Assembly: GCA_025356695.1 (NCBI GenBank)
Contig: JANXSE010000177.1
Coordinates: forward strand, 7,888-71,887
DNA from: Betaproteobacteria bacterium
Lineage (GTDB): Bacteria; Pseudomonadota; Gammaproteobacteria; Burkholderiales; SG8-41
Direction of reading: 5' to 3'
DNA: 64,000 nt
The translations under genes and the position numbers were made by a program. Below, piece by piece: positions 38,313 through 47,300 of the stretch (position 1 is its first letter; every line of letters begins with the position of its first letter). Below the pieces are notes generated by a model. The model made no database searches, had not been told where the DNA came from, and saw only the letters and a program-made list of their open reading frames with translations.

Positions 38313-39262
38313 GGTGCCAGCAGGGCGTTGAGTTCGCCGGCGCGCGCGATGCGTTGTTCGAGCACGCGCTGGAAATGGCGCGGGTCTTTGGCGTGCGTCA
38401 GTTCGCCGGCCCGCGGCAGATGCTTGTCGTAGAGGCGCGACACCCAGAAGCGCAGTGCGCCGGCGCGCAGCAGGGTCGGCCAGGCGGCGCGTTCGGCCGC
38501 AGTCAGCGGGCGCACCTTTTGATAAGCGTCGAGCAGCGCGCGCGCGCGGGCGCCGTCGAGCGCATGGTCGGCACCGTCGCACCAGTCGTTGACGGTGATC
38601 GCGACGTCGTAGAGCAGACAGTCGTGGCAGGCAAAATAAAAATCGATGATGCCGCCGACGCGCGCGCCGTCCCACAACACGTTGTCGCGAAACAGATCGG
38701 CGTGGATCACGCCCTGCGGCAGACCGGAGAAACGGCATGCCGCCTGGAATTCCACTTCTGTTTTGAGCAGAGCGGCGCCCGGAGCATCAAGAAAGGGCAG
38801 CACCTGCGGCATTGCCGCACTCCACCACGCCGCGCCGCGCGGGTTCGGCATGGCGACACCGTAGTCTTGGCCGGCGAGGTGCATTTTCGCCAGCAGTGCG
38901 CCGACCGCGGCGCAGTGTTCGACGCCGACGTCGGTGAGATCGCGGCCCGGCACGCAGCTGACGATGGCCGCCGGTTTGCCGTTCAGTCTGCCGAGGTAGG
39001 CGTTGTCGTTGCTGGCCACCGGCTGCGGACAGGGGATGCCCCGCGCGGCGAGGTGCGCCATCAGGCCGAGATAAAAAGGCAGTTCCGCCGGCGTGAGTTT
39101 TTCGAACAGCGTCAGCACATAGCGGCCGCGCGACGTGGTGACGAAATAGTTGGTGTTTTCAATGCCTGAAGCGATGCCTTCCAGGCCGCCCAGCGTGCCG
39201 AGGTCGTATTGCGCGAGCCACGACTGCAGTTGTTCGATCGTGACGGTGGTGAATACGGACAT
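38309..39262 (-). CDS. thrB: Homoserine kinase (ThrB, aminoglycoside phosphotransferase fold)
   Basis: Phosphorylates homoserine in threonine biosynthesis. This is the proteobacterial APH-fold type (317 residues), not the GHMP type. SGIENTNYFV and GRYVLTLFEKL form the nucleotide lobe, GVIHADLFRDNVLWDG is the Brenner-type catalytic loop, and GIIDFYFACHDCLLYDVAI carries the metal-binding aspartate. The following membrane gene overlaps its stop. Confidence 0.94.
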   Translation of the reverse strand: MSVFTTVTIEQLQSWLAQYDLGTLGGLEGIASGIENTNYFVTTSRGRYVLTLFEKLTPAELPFYLGLMAHLAARGIPCPQPVASNDNAYLGRLNGKPAAIVSCVPGRDLTDVGVEHCAAVGALLAKMHLAGQDYGVAMPNPRGAAWWSAAMPQVLPFLDAPGAALLKTEVEFQAACRFSGLPQGVIHADLFRDNVLWDGARVGGIIDFYFACHDCLLYDVAITVNDWCDGADHALDGARARALLDAYQKVRPLTAAERAAWPTLLRAGALRFWVSRLYDKHLPRAGELTHAKDPRHFQRVLEQRIARAGELNALLAP

Positions 39263-39374
39263 GGGTTCAACGCGACGATCGGCGCGGCATTGGTTTTACA
39301 GCATCAGGGTTACTACTATCGCCGGCCGGTCTTGCGCGGCCGAAGGTCAACGGTGTTGCAGGACTGCGGTGCTG

Positions 39375-39707
39375 CTACCAGGAATGAATGACCCACATCG
39401 GCGGACGCAGGCCGGTGTCGAAGCTGTCCTGGCGCGTCATTCTGCCGTCGCCCTTTTCATCGATGAGGTAATAGGGCGCACCGGTCGCCGGTGTCACCTT
39501 CAGCATGTAGAGCTTGCCGCCGACACGGTGTTCTTCGATGGTGTCGGTGCCGCGCTTGATGATCGTGATCTGCGGCTCCAGCGCCGGGTCGAGGCTGAAA
39601 TCCGGCGGCGGCGGCAAATCGGGCACCGGTTGCAGGTTGGCCGGGCGCTCCGCGGCGGCGGCCGGCAGGGCGATGGTGATCAGCAGTATGGCGAGCAGAT
39701 TGCGCAT
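39375..39707 (-). CDS. DUF2782 small secreted protein
   Basis: 110 residues: a signal peptide (LLAILLITIALPAAAA), a proline-rich stretch (VPDLPPPPDFS) and the conserved ITIIKRGTDTIEEHRVGGKLYMLKVTP core with the WVIHSW C-terminus of the DUF2782 family. These occur next to polA and thrB in many beta- and gammaproteobacteria. Function unknown; a periplasmic location is implied. Confidence 0.85.
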   Translation of the reverse strand: MRNLLAILLITIALPAAAAERPANLQPVPDLPPPPDFSLDPALEPQITIIKRGTDTIEEHRVGGKLYMLKVTPATGAPYYLIDEKGDGRMTRQDSFDTGLRPPMWVIHSW

Positions 39708-39796
39708 GTCGTTTCCTCGGTTCGCGGACGGCTATTATCGGCTTTCCGGCCAAAAATATAAAGCCGGCCGCTTGCGGGCGGCGCCCGGCGGTCTTG

Positions 39797-40516
39797 CTAG
39801 AGATTGAGCAGGAGCTCGCGTTCCGCCGCCGAGGGCTCGAAACCGCGTTTTTCGTAGTGCTCGAATATCGCATCGACGACTTCCTGCGGGTCATCGATGA
39901 CGCGCAGCAGGTCGATGTCCTGCGCATGGATGGTGCCGTTAGTGACCAGCGCGTTGCGCAGCCAGTCGAGCAGGCCGTTCCAGAACGGCGAGTGCACGAG
40001 GATGATGGGCATGTTGCGCGTCTTGCCGGTCTGCACCAGCGTCAGCGCCTCGAACAGTTCGTCGAGCGTGCCGAAGCCGCCGGGCAGCACCACGTAAGCC
40101 ATGGCGAATTTGACGAACATGACTTTGCGCGCGAAGAAGTGGTGAAAGGTGTGGCTGATGTCCTGATAGGGGTTGGGCTTTTGCTCGTGCGGCAGCACGA
40201 TGTTGAGGCCGACACTTGGCGACTTGCCGAAATAGGCGCCTTTGTTGGCCGCTTCCATGATGCCGGGGCCGCCGCCGGAGATGACGCTGAAGCCGGCGTC
40301 CGACAAACGGCGCGTGATCTGCTCGGTGAGCGTGTAAAACGCGTGCTCGGGCGGAATGCGCGCGCTGCCGAAGACGCTGACCGCCGGACGGATCTGGCTG
40401 AGGCGGTCGGTGGCCTCGACAAATTCTGACATAATGCCGAAGGTCCGCCACGACTCGCGCGCCGATATCTGGCGGTCGGGTGCGACGCAGCCCGGCAATT
40501 TATCTGATTGGCTCAT
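39797..40516 (-). CDS. LOG-family (TIGR00730) Rossmann-fold nucleotide-processing protein
   Basis: A 239-residue LOG/TIGR00730 family protein with the SGGGPGIME motif and the signature PGGFGTLDELFE, the phosphoribohydrolase active-site sequence. Family members release free base from nucleoside monophosphates (cytokinin-activating in plants and pathogens; generally YgdH/PpnN-like in bacteria). N-terminal residues SARESWRTFGIMSEFVEAT support the start at 40516, only ten bases from the divergent polA start, so the promoters of both genes must overlap the opposite coding regions. Confidence 0.88.
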   Translation of the reverse strand: MSQSDKLPGCVAPDRQISARESWRTFGIMSEFVEATDRLSQIRPAVSVFGSARIPPEHAFYTLTEQITRRLSDAGFSVISGGGPGIMEAANKGAYFGKSPSVGLNIVLPHEQKPNPYQDISHTFHHFFARKVMFVKFAMAYVVLPGGFGTLDELFEALTLVQTGKTRNMPIILVHSPFWNGLLDWLRNALVTNGTIHAQDIDLLRVIDDPQEVVDAIFEHYEKRGFEPSAAERELLLNL

Positions 40517-40526
40517 CTGGATTCCC

Positions 40527-43289
40527 TTGAATAATCCCGCTATCCCGAATGGCAAGACGCTGCTGCTGGTCGACGGCTCGTCGTACCTCTACAGGGCATT
40601 TCACGCCATGTCGCAGTCCGATCTGCGCAACGGCCGCGGCGAGCCGACCGGTGCAATCTACGGTGTGCTCAACATGCTGCGGCGCCTGCACAAAGATTAC
40701 GCGGCTGATTATAGCGCCTGCGTTTTCGACGCGAAGGGAAAGACCTTTCGTGATGATGCTTATCCCGAGTACAAGGCCAACCGGCCGCCGATGCCGGATG
40801 ATCTGGTCTGCCAGATTGCGCCGCTGCTCGAGGCGATCCGCGCGATGGGCTGGCCGCTCTTGATGATCGAGGGGGTCGAGGCCGACGACGTGATCGGCAC
40901 GCTGGCGGTCGAGGCGAGCAAACACGGCATGCGCACCATCATATCCACCGGCGACAAGGACATCGCGCAGCTGGTCAATACGGACGTCACGCTGGTCAAC
41001 ACCATGAGCAATGAAACGCTCGATGTCGCCGGCGTGGAGAAAAAATTCGGCGTGCCGCCCGAACGCATCGTCGATTATCTGGCGTTGATCGGCGACACGG
41101 TCGACAACGTGCCGGGCGTGCCGAAGTGCGGGCCGAAGACGGCGGTGAAGTGGCTGGCGCAGTATCAAACGCTCGACAACGTGATGGCGCATGCCGGTGA
41201 AATCAGCGGCGTGGTCGGCGAAAACCTGCGCAATACGCTGCAATGGCTGCCGAAGGCGCGTGAACTGCTGACGATCAAATGTGACGTTGCGTTGCCGGTG
41301 GCGGTCGATGGCCTGTCGCACGACAAGCACGACGAGGCAAAACTCGCGGAACTCTACGCGCGGTTTGAATTCAAGACCTGGCTGCGCGAATTGCAGGGCG
41401 GCAGCGCGGCGCCGGAAGCGCCTGCAAAAGAGGTTACCGCGCCGATGGCGAACGCGACAGCGGCACCGGCGGTTGCCAACAATACGCGCGATTACGAAAC
41501 CGTATTGACCGAAGCGCAGCTGGATCACTGGCTGCAGAAAATTTCCGCAGCATCGTTGACGGCGGTCGATACCGAAACGACCAGTCTTGAACCTCTGCGC
41601 GCGCGCATCGTCGGCATTTCGCTGGCAGTCGAGCCGGGACACGCCGCGTATATACCGCTTGATCACCGTTACGCCGGCGCGCCGCAACAGTTGGGGCTCG
41701 ACGCGGTGCTGGCGAAAATGAAGCCCTGGCTGGAAGATGCCGACGCGCCCAAGCTGGGGCAGAACCTGAAATACGACACGCATATCTTCGCCAACCACGG
41801 TGTGCATCTGGTCGGCATTCAACACGACACGCTGCTGCAGTCGTATGTGCTCGAAAGCCACCGTTCGCACGACATGGACAGCCTCGCCGAACGGCATCTA
41901 GGCGTGAAGACGATCTCCTTCGAAGAAGTTGCCGGCAAGGGCGCCAAACAGATTTGTTTCGATCAGGTGTCGATCGAGACCGCCGCCGAATATTCCGCCG
42001 AGGATGCGGACATCACGCTGCAACTGCATCACGCCTTGTACCCGCAGATCGCCGCCGACACGAAGCTGGCAAAAATCTACGGCGAACTCGAAGTGCCGGC
42101 GATGGTGGTGCTGCAGAAGATGGAGCGTCACGGCGTGCTGCTCGATGCGCGGCTGCTGGAAATTCAAAGCCGCGAACTTGGCATCAAGATGCAGGAGCTC
42201 GAGGCTTCGGCGCACGCGCTGGCCGGCCAGCCCTTCAATCTCAATTCGCCGAAACAGATCCAGGAAATCCTTTTCGTTAAACAGGGCATCAAGCCGGTGA
42301 AGAAAACGCCGACCGGCGCGCCCTCCACCGATGAAGATGCACTGGAACAACTGGCGCAGGACTACCCGCTGCCGAAACTCCTGCTCGAATACCGCGGCAT
42401 TGCGAAACTGAAATCGACTTACACCGACAAGCTGCCGCGCATGGTCAATCCGGACACCGGGCGTGTGCATACCAATTACGCGCAGGCGGTGGCAATCACC
42501 GGGCGGCTTGCCAGCAACGACCCGAACCTGCAGAACATCCCGGTGCGCAATGCCGAGGGCCGGCGCATCCGCGAGGCCTTCATCGCGCCGCCCGGCAGCC
42601 ACATTGTCTCGGCCGACTATTCGCAGATTGAACTCAGAATCATGGCGCACATCTCGCGCGACGCGAGTTTGTTGAAGGCCTTCGAGGCCGGCGAGGACAT
42701 TCATCGCGCGACCGCAGCGGAAATCTTCGGTGCCGAACCGGCGGCGGTTGATTCAGAGCAGCGCCGCTACGCCAAGGTCATCAACTTCGGTTTGATTTAC
42801 GGTATGTCGGCTTTCGGGCTCGCCGGACAACTTGGCATCGAGCGTGCGGCGGCACAGCAGTATATGGACCGCTATTTCGCGCGTTATCCCGGGGTCGCCG
42901 AATACATGCGCACGACGCGGGAGCAGGCGCGCAACAACGGTTACGTCGAAACCGTGTTCGGTCGCCGGCTGTGGCTGCCGGAGATCAAAAGCAGCAACGG
43001 CGCGCGGCGTCAGGGCGCGGAGCGCGCGGCAATCAACGCGCCGATGCAGGGCACCGCCGCCGATCTCATCAAGATGGCGATGATCGCCGTGCAGGGCTGG
43101 CTCGAAAAGGGCGCCTGTAAAAGCAAACTCATCATGCAGGTGCACGACGAACTGGTGCTTGAAGTGCCCGACGAAGAACTCGATGCGATCAAGCGCGAAC
43201 TGCCGGGCCTGATGTGCAATGTTGCCGAACTGGCGGTGCCGCTGGTCGTGGAAGTGGGTGTGGGGCCGAACTGGGATAAAGCGCACTAA
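40527..43289 (+). CDS. polA: DNA polymerase I
   Basis: A 920-residue three-domain polymerase for gap filling and Okazaki fragment processing. The 5' nuclease domain (LLLVDGSSYLYRAFHAM to ~residue 290) is followed by a 3'-5' exonuclease that keeps its catalytic acids (VDTETTSL, GQNLKYDTHIF, YSAEDADITLQ) and so should proofread. The polymerase domain shows motifs A (SADYSQIELRIMAH), B (YAKVINFGLIYGMS) and C (QVHDELVLEVP). No ATG gives a complete nuclease domain; TTG at 40527 is the best start. Confidence 0.95.
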   Translation: MNNPAIPNGKTLLLVDGSSYLYRAFHAMSQSDLRNGRGEPTGAIYGVLNMLRRLHKDYAADYSACVFDAKGKTFRDDAYPEYKANRPPMPDDLVCQIAPLLEAIRAMGWPLLMIEGVEADDVIGTLAVEASKHGMRTIISTGDKDIAQLVNTDVTLVNTMSNETLDVAGVEKKFGVPPERIVDYLALIGDTVDNVPGVPKCGPKTAVKWLAQYQTLDNVMAHAGEISGVVGENLRNTLQWLPKARELLTIKCDVALPVAVDGLSHDKHDEAKLAELYARFEFKTWLRELQGGSAAPEAPAKEVTAPMANATAAPAVANNTRDYETVLTEAQLDHWLQKISAASLTAVDTETTSLEPLRARIVGISLAVEPGHAAYIPLDHRYAGAPQQLGLDAVLAKMKPWLEDADAPKLGQNLKYDTHIFANHGVHLVGIQHDTLLQSYVLESHRSHDMDSLAERHLGVKTISFEEVAGKGAKQICFDQVSIETAAEYSAEDADITLQLHHALYPQIAADTKLAKIYGELEVPAMVVLQKMERHGVLLDARLLEIQSRELGIKMQELEASAHALAGQPFNLNSPKQIQEILFVKQGIKPVKKTPTGAPSTDEDALEQLAQDYPLPKLLLEYRGIAKLKSTYTDKLPRMVNPDTGRVHTNYAQAVAITGRLASNDPNLQNIPVRNAEGRRIREAFIAPPGSHIVSADYSQIELRIMAHISRDASLLKAFEAGEDIHRATAAEIFGAEPAAVDSEQRRYAKVINFGLIYGMSAFGLAGQLGIERAAAQQYMDRYFARYPGVAEYMRTTREQARNNGYVETVFGRRLWLPEIKSSNGARRQGAERAAINAPMQGTAADLIKMAMIAVQGWLEKGACKSKLIMQVHDELVLEVPDEELDAIKRELPGLMCNVAELAVPLVVEVGVGPNWDKAH

Positions 43290-43346
43290 CCGGCAGCACA
43301 CCAACCGGCAGCACACCAACCGGCGTTTCGTTTTGGCGACGAAACG
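43290..43346. repeat. 15-bp tandem repeat and hairpin after polA
   Basis: Directly after the polA stop the unit CCGGCAGCACACCAA occurs twice (43290-43304, 43305-43319) plus a five-base start of a third copy, followed by a hairpin CGTTTCG/CGAAACG (43324-43330, 43340-43346). The hairpin has no T-run, so it may be a weak or factor-dependent terminator. Confidence 0.55.
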
Positions 43347-43352
43347 GCAACG

Positions 43353-43727
43353 CTATTCCATCCAGGCCTTGGCGTAAAACTCGCATACCACGCGCTTGTC
43401 CGCATCATAGGCGAGACCTTCGCCGGACTTGATCTCGGTGACCGTAAACGAGTGATGTTCGACGCCGAGGTGGTTGACCAGTGTCTGCATGACGTCGTTC
43501 AGGCGCGCGTCGAGCGCGAACAGCCATGAGTATTTCGACAACTGCCGGCGCTTGGTGGCGTCGCGGTTGAGCGCCAGCAGCGCCGCCTTGTAGCGGTCGA
43601 CCGGCTTGGCATCCTGTCCGGAAAACGACAACTCGACGGTGACGACGAAGTTGCCCTGGCTGGTGACGTTGGACGCCTTCCAGAGTTCTTTTTCGCCGTC
43701 TTCAAGGCCGATGTAGAAGCGTGGCAT
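43353..43727 (-). CDS. Conserved-looking hypothetical protein (124 aa)
   Basis: 124 residues, no signal peptide or membrane helix, mixed alpha/beta character (PRFYIGLEDGEKELWKASN ... VVTVELSFSGQ ... VCEFYAKAWME). I do not recognise the family. The codon usage matches neighbouring genes and the frame is well bounded, which supports a real gene. It lies on the minus strand between polA and the DUF4197 gene and may be the last gene of that unit. Confidence 0.6.
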   Translation of the reverse strand: MPRFYIGLEDGEKELWKASNVTSQGNFVVTVELSFSGQDAKPVDRYKAALLALNRDATKRRQLSKYSWLFALDARLNDVMQTLVNHLGVEHHSFTVTEIKSGEGLAYDADKRVVCEFYAKAWME

Positions 43728-43754
43728 GGTGGTCGTTGTTGGTTTGCGTAAGCG

Positions 43755-44435
43755 CTATTTTAATGCGCCGAAAACTTTTTGCACGAGGCTGCTGGTCGCA
43801 CCGACCGGGTCCTGGCGCAGCGCTTTTTCCTCGTCGGCGATCATCAGGTAGAGGCCGTCGAGCGCTTTTTTCGTAACGTACTGTTCGATCGTCGCCTGGC
43901 TGGCATCGATAAGCCCGAGCTGCGAGCCCTTGCCGGCGATCGCGTTGTATTTTTCCGCCAGCCCCACCTGTGCGGTGGTCTTCTTCACGATCGGCAGGAA
44001 TTTCTTCGCCAGCGGATCGGCCGTTTTGCCGCGGAAATAATCGGTCGCCGCGGTGTCGCCGCCAGTGAGAATTTTTTTTGCGTCCTGTACCGTCATGGTT
44101 TTGACGGCATCAACGAGCAGAGGCTTCGCTTCATTCACCGCGCTTTCGGCCGCACGGTTCATCGCCAGTTCGAGTTCATCGGCCTGGCGCTTCATGCCCA
44201 TCGCGCGCATCAGCCCTTCGACTTTCTGCAGCGATTCGGGCAGCGGGATTTTGACTTTGGCATTCGAGAAGAAACCGTTTTCGACGCCGAGTTTGCCGAT
44301 CGCCGCGGCGGAACCTTCGGTCAGCGCCTGTTTCAGGCCGGCGACGGCGTCCTTGTTGGTGATGTCGGCGATGCCCAATGCGAACGCGGGTGTTGTAAAG
44401 AGCATGGTGAGCAGTGCAAGCAGGCGAAGACGCAT
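43755..44435 (-). CDS. DUF4197 periplasmic protein
   Basis: 226 residues with a signal peptide (LLALLTMLFTTPAFA) and a helical mature part typical of DUF4197: LKQALTEGSAAAIGKLG, ESLQKVEGLMRAMGM, AKKILTGGDTAATDYFRGKT, KALDGLYLMIADEEKALRQDP. The function of the family is not known. The ATG at 44435 has GGGATC upstream; a longer start is unnecessary. It follows lipA with only ~23 bases between them. Confidence 0.85.
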   Translation of the reverse strand: MRLRLLALLTMLFTTPAFALGIADITNKDAVAGLKQALTEGSAAAIGKLGVENGFFSNAKVKIPLPESLQKVEGLMRAMGMKRQADELELAMNRAAESAVNEAKPLLVDAVKTMTVQDAKKILTGGDTAATDYFRGKTADPLAKKFLPIVKKTTAQVGLAEKYNAIAGKGSQLGLIDASQATIEQYVTKKALDGLYLMIADEEKALRQDPVGATSSLVQKVFGALK

Positions 44436-44458
44436 GAATGATCCCGTTGTTTTAAGTT

Positions 44459-45409
44459 TCAAACCGCACCGGCGAGGTGGGCCTGTTGATCGGCATGATA
44501 GCTGGAGCGCACCATCGGCGCGCTGGCGGCGTGCGAGAAGCCCATGGCGGTCGCTGCGTTGGCGAACATTTCGAAAACCGCCGGCTCGACATAACGCTCG
44601 ACCGGCAGATGATGGGCGCTCGGCTGCAGGTACTGGCCAAGGGTAAGCATTTCGACATTGTGCGCGCGCAGGTCGCGCATGACGTCGAGAATTTCTTCAT
44701 TGGTTTCGCCGAGCCCCAGCATCAGCCCGGACTTGGTCGGCACGTTAGGCACGCGCGCCTTGAATTCTTTGAGCAATTGCAGTGAATTCGTGTAATCGGC
44801 GCCCGGCCGCGCGTGTTTGTAGAGCCGCGGCACGGTTTCGAGATTGTGGTTCATGACGTCGGGTGGTGTGGCGGCGAGGATGTCGAGTGCCGCGGCCAGC
44901 CGCCCGCGGAAATCCGGCACGAGGATTTCAATGCGGGTGTCGGGCGATAACTCGCGCACCGCGGTGATGCAATCCGCAAAATGTTTGGCGCCGCCGTCGC
45001 GCAGATCATCGCGATCAACGCTGGTGATGACGACGTAGCGCAGTTTCAGCGCGGCGATGGTGCGTGCGAGGTTCAACGGTTCGCCGGCATCCGGCGGTTT
45101 CGGCCGGCCGTGGCCGACATCGCAGAACGGGCAGCGCCGTGTGCACAGATCGCCGAGGATCATGAAGGTCGCCGTGCCCTTGCCGAAACACTCGCCGATA
45201 TTCGGGCAGGAGGCTTCTTCGCAGACGGTGTGCAGCGAATGGTCGCGCAGGATCTGCTTGATGTCGGCGAAACGCTGCGAGTTGCCCGCCTTGACGCGGA
45301 TCCAGTCGGGCTTCTTCAGCCTTTCGACCGGCACGATAGCAATCGCGCCCTTGCCGTGCGCACGCGAAGTTTTCGCTGCGCCTTTTTGTTTGGTCGTCAG
45401 GTCGTTCAT
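44459..45409 (-). CDS. lipA: Lipoyl synthase
   Basis: LipA inserts two sulfurs into octanoyl groups on lipoyl domains. The auxiliary [4Fe-4S] cluster ligands are in [12 protein letters not shown] and the radical-SAM cluster ligands in CTRRCPFC; the C-terminal SSYHADQQ supplies the conserved RSSYHA serine. 316 residues, standard. It overlaps lipB by four bases (45406-45409). Confidence 0.97.
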   Translation of the reverse strand: MNDLTTKQKGAAKTSRAHGKGAIAIVPVERLKKPDWIRVKAGNSQRFADIKQILRDHSLHTVCEEASCPNIGECFGKGTATFMILGDLCTRRCPFCDVGHGRPKPPDAGEPLNLARTIAALKLRYVVITSVDRDDLRDGGAKHFADCITAVRELSPDTRIEILVPDFRGRLAAALDILAATPPDVMNHNLETVPRLYKHARPGADYTNSLQLLKEFKARVPNVPTKSGLMLGLGETNEEILDVMRDLRAHNVEMLTLGQYLQPSAHHLPVERYVEPAVFEMFANAATAMGFSHAASAPMVRSSYHADQQAHLAGAV

Positions 45410-46053
45410 GTCGATCGCGCCGTCAGCAGTCGGTTCAGATGTTGAATCAATTGTTCGCCCATGGCATCGGCTGTGCCGGCAATGCCGAGGTCGCGCGTCT
45501 GTGTGACATCAAGGCCGGGATAACCACAGGGGTTGATGTCGCGAAACGGACCGAGGTCCATGGCCACGTTCAATGCCAGCCCATGATAGCAGCAGCCGCG
45601 GCGGATGCGCAGGCCGAGCGCGGCGATTTTCGCGTTATCGACATACACGCCGGGCGCGTCGGCACGATAAACCGCATTGACGCCATGGTCGGCGAGCAGG
45701 TTGATCACCGCCTGCTCCATCAAACGCACCAGCGGCCGCACGCTGAGTCCGCGTCGTTTCATGTCGAGCAGCAGGTAGACTACGACCTGGCCGGGGCCGT
45801 GATAGGTGATCTGTCCGCCGCGGTCGATACGCACCACGGGAATGCCGTTGTCGACGCGCGGCAGATGCTCGTCCTTGCCCGCCAGCCCGAGGGTGTACAC
45901 CGGCGGATGTTCGAGCAGCCACAATTCGTCCGCGGTGTCGTCGTTGCGGCCGGTCGTAAATTGTTGCATCGCTTGCAGCGTCGGCGCGTAGTCGATGCGC
46001 CCCAGACGCTTCACCAGGATCGAGGATTGAGGATTGAGGATTGAGGGGGGCAT
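45406..46053 (-). CDS. lipB: Octanoyl-[acyl carrier protein]:protein octanoyltransferase
   Basis: LipB transfers octanoate from ACP to lipoyl domains, the step before Lip[21 protein letters not shown] and the catalytic cysteine/lysine region ([34 protein letters not shown]) are intact. The normal N-terminus would begin near VKRLGRIDY. Here the upstream codons lie inside an inverted repeat made of AATCCTC-like heptads, so the ATG at 46053 adds the repeat-encoded residues [11 protein letters not shown]; a GTG at 46014 is the alternative. Either way the enzyme core is complete. Confidence 0.93.
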   Translation of the reverse strand: MPPSILNPQSSILVKRLGRIDYAPTLQAMQQFTTGRNDDTADELWLLEHPPVYTLGLAGKDEHLPRVDNGIPVVRIDRGGQITYHGPGQVVVYLLLDMKRRGLSVRPLVRLMEQAVINLLADHGVNAVYRADAPGVYVDNAKIAALGLRIRRGCCYHGLALNVAMDLGPFRDINPCGYPGLDVTQTRDLGIAGTADAMGEQLIQHLNRLLTARST

Positions 46054-46120
46054 TTGGAATAGTGGCTGGTCACATCCGGTTGAGCTTTTACTCAATCCTG
46101 ATTGCTCAATCCTCGATCCT
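46016..46120. repeat. 30-bp inverted repeat at the lipB start
   Basis: Arm 46016-46045 (AGGATCGAGGATTGAG followed by two more GATTGAG units) is complementary to 46091-46120 at 27 of 30 positions, with a 45-base spacer. The left arm contains an array of GGATTGA heptads and overlaps the lipB 5' end; the right arm ends two bases before the stop of the DUF493 gene. It can form a long hairpin in RNA or single-stranded DNA. Confidence 0.85.
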
Positions 46121-46122
46121 GC

Positions 46123-46389
46123 TTAAAGTGCCATCACCACCATCGGGTGATCGCACAACTCGCGGTAGAGTGTGTCGAGCTGCTCGCGCGAAGTCGCATT
46201 GATGGTGCAGGTGATGCTGAGGTACTTGCCCTGCTTGCTCGATTTCATTTCCATTGTCGCGCCGTCGAAGTCGGGTGCGTGGCGTTTGACGATCGCGAGG
46301 ACGTTTTGCGCGAAACCCGCCTGCGTGAGCCCCATGACCTTGATCGGGAATTCGCAGGGGTATTCGATCAGGGAAGGTGTGTCAGTCAT
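46123..46389 (-). CDS. DUF493 (YbeD-type) small protein
   Basis: 88 residues of the DUF493/YbeD family: SLIEYPCEFPIKVMGL near the start and YRELCDHPMVVMAL at the end. It has an ACT-like ferredoxin fold in known structures and is linked by gene order to lipoate metabolism (dat/dacA-DUF493-lipB-lipA). Function is unproven. Start at the ATG preceding TDTPSLIEYP; it lies 19 bases after dat. Confidence 0.9.
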   Translation of the reverse strand: MTDTPSLIEYPCEFPIKVMGLTQAGFAQNVLAIVKRHAPDFDGATMEMKSSKQGKYLSITCTINATSREQLDTLYRELCDHPMVVMAL

Positions 46390-46408
46390 CTGCGACTGCC
46401 GGTGGCGC

Positions 46409-47272
46409 TCACGCTGCGCGCCGCATGACGGCCTGCTTGAAATCCTGGTAGAGCGCGTGCATGCGCTGGAACAGCGGGCCCGGCTTGCCGCTGCCGACGG
46501 CACGGCCGTCGAGGCGGGTAACAGCGAGCACCTCCTTGGTCGACGAGGTGAGCCAGATCTCCTGCGCGCTGCGCACTTCCTGTTCCGACACTGCGCGCAT
46601 TTCGAGCGGGATCTTGTTGGCCTGCGCGAGTTCGAGCACCACGTCGTAGGTGATGCCGGGCAGGATCAGGTTGTTTTTCGGCGGTGCCAGCAGCACACCG
46701 TCTTTCACTGCCAGCACGTTGCAGGCCGCAGCCTCGGTCAGATAACCGTCGCGGAACAAAATGATTTCAGCCGCACCGGCGTCGACCGCCGATTGTTTGA
46801 GCAGGCAGTTGCCGAGCAGTGCCACCGATTTGACGTCGCATTTGAGCCAGCGGAAATCGGTGCCGGTGATGCAGGCGACACCGTTGTCGATTTGTTCGCG
46901 CGGCGGCGTCACCAGCGGCGTGCTCATCATGAACACCGTCGGTTTCACCACCGCGGGGAATTCATGGGCGCGTTTGGAAACGCCGCGCGTGATCTGGAAA
47001 TAGATCGACTGGTCGTCGCCGTCGTTGCGCGTAATCATTTCGAGTAACAGTTTCGACCACTCGGCATCGGAGTACGGATTTGCCAGCCGCACGCTGTCAA
47101 GGCTGTTCTGCAGACGGCGCAGATGTTCGGCGAGGCGGAACGGATGGCGCGAATACACCGGGATCACTTCGTAGACGCCGTCGCCGAAGATAAAGCCGCG
47201 GTCGAGCACCGGCACGCGTGCTTCGTTGAGCGGCATGAATTCGCCGTTGAGATAGACGATATCGGTAGCCAT
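46409..47272 (-). CDS. dat: D-amino-acid transaminase (class IV PLP enzyme)
   Basis: A 287-residue fold-type IV aminotransferase. The N-terminal VYLNGEFMPLNEARVPVLDRGFIFGDGVYE and the PLP lysine K148 in CDVKSVALLGNCLLKQ match D-alanine transaminases better than branched-chain ones. In the dacA neighbourhood it would supply or recycle D-amino acids for peptidoglycan. The branched-chain or 4-amino-4-deoxychorismate lyase alternatives are less likely. Confidence 0.9.
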   Translation of the reverse strand: MATDIVYLNGEFMPLNEARVPVLDRGFIFGDGVYEVIPVYSRHPFRLAEHLRRLQNSLDSVRLANPYSDAEWSKLLLEMITRNDGDDQSIYFQITRGVSKRAHEFPAVVKPTVFMMSTPLVTPPREQIDNGVACITGTDFRWLKCDVKSVALLGNCLLKQSAVDAGAAEIILFRDGYLTEAAACNVLAVKDGVLLAPPKNNLILPGITYDVVLELAQANKIPLEMRAVSEQEVRSAQEIWLTSSTKEVLAVTRLDGRAVGSGKPGPLFQRMHALYQDFKQAVMRRAA

Positions 47273-47300
47273 CGGGTTCTCCGCTTCGTAGGGAACTGCG

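Noticed and set aside
43290..43319. Two 15-bp repeats after polA as a start of a CRISPR array or VNTR
   Set aside because: Only two complete adjacent copies without spacers; a small tandem duplication is sufficient.
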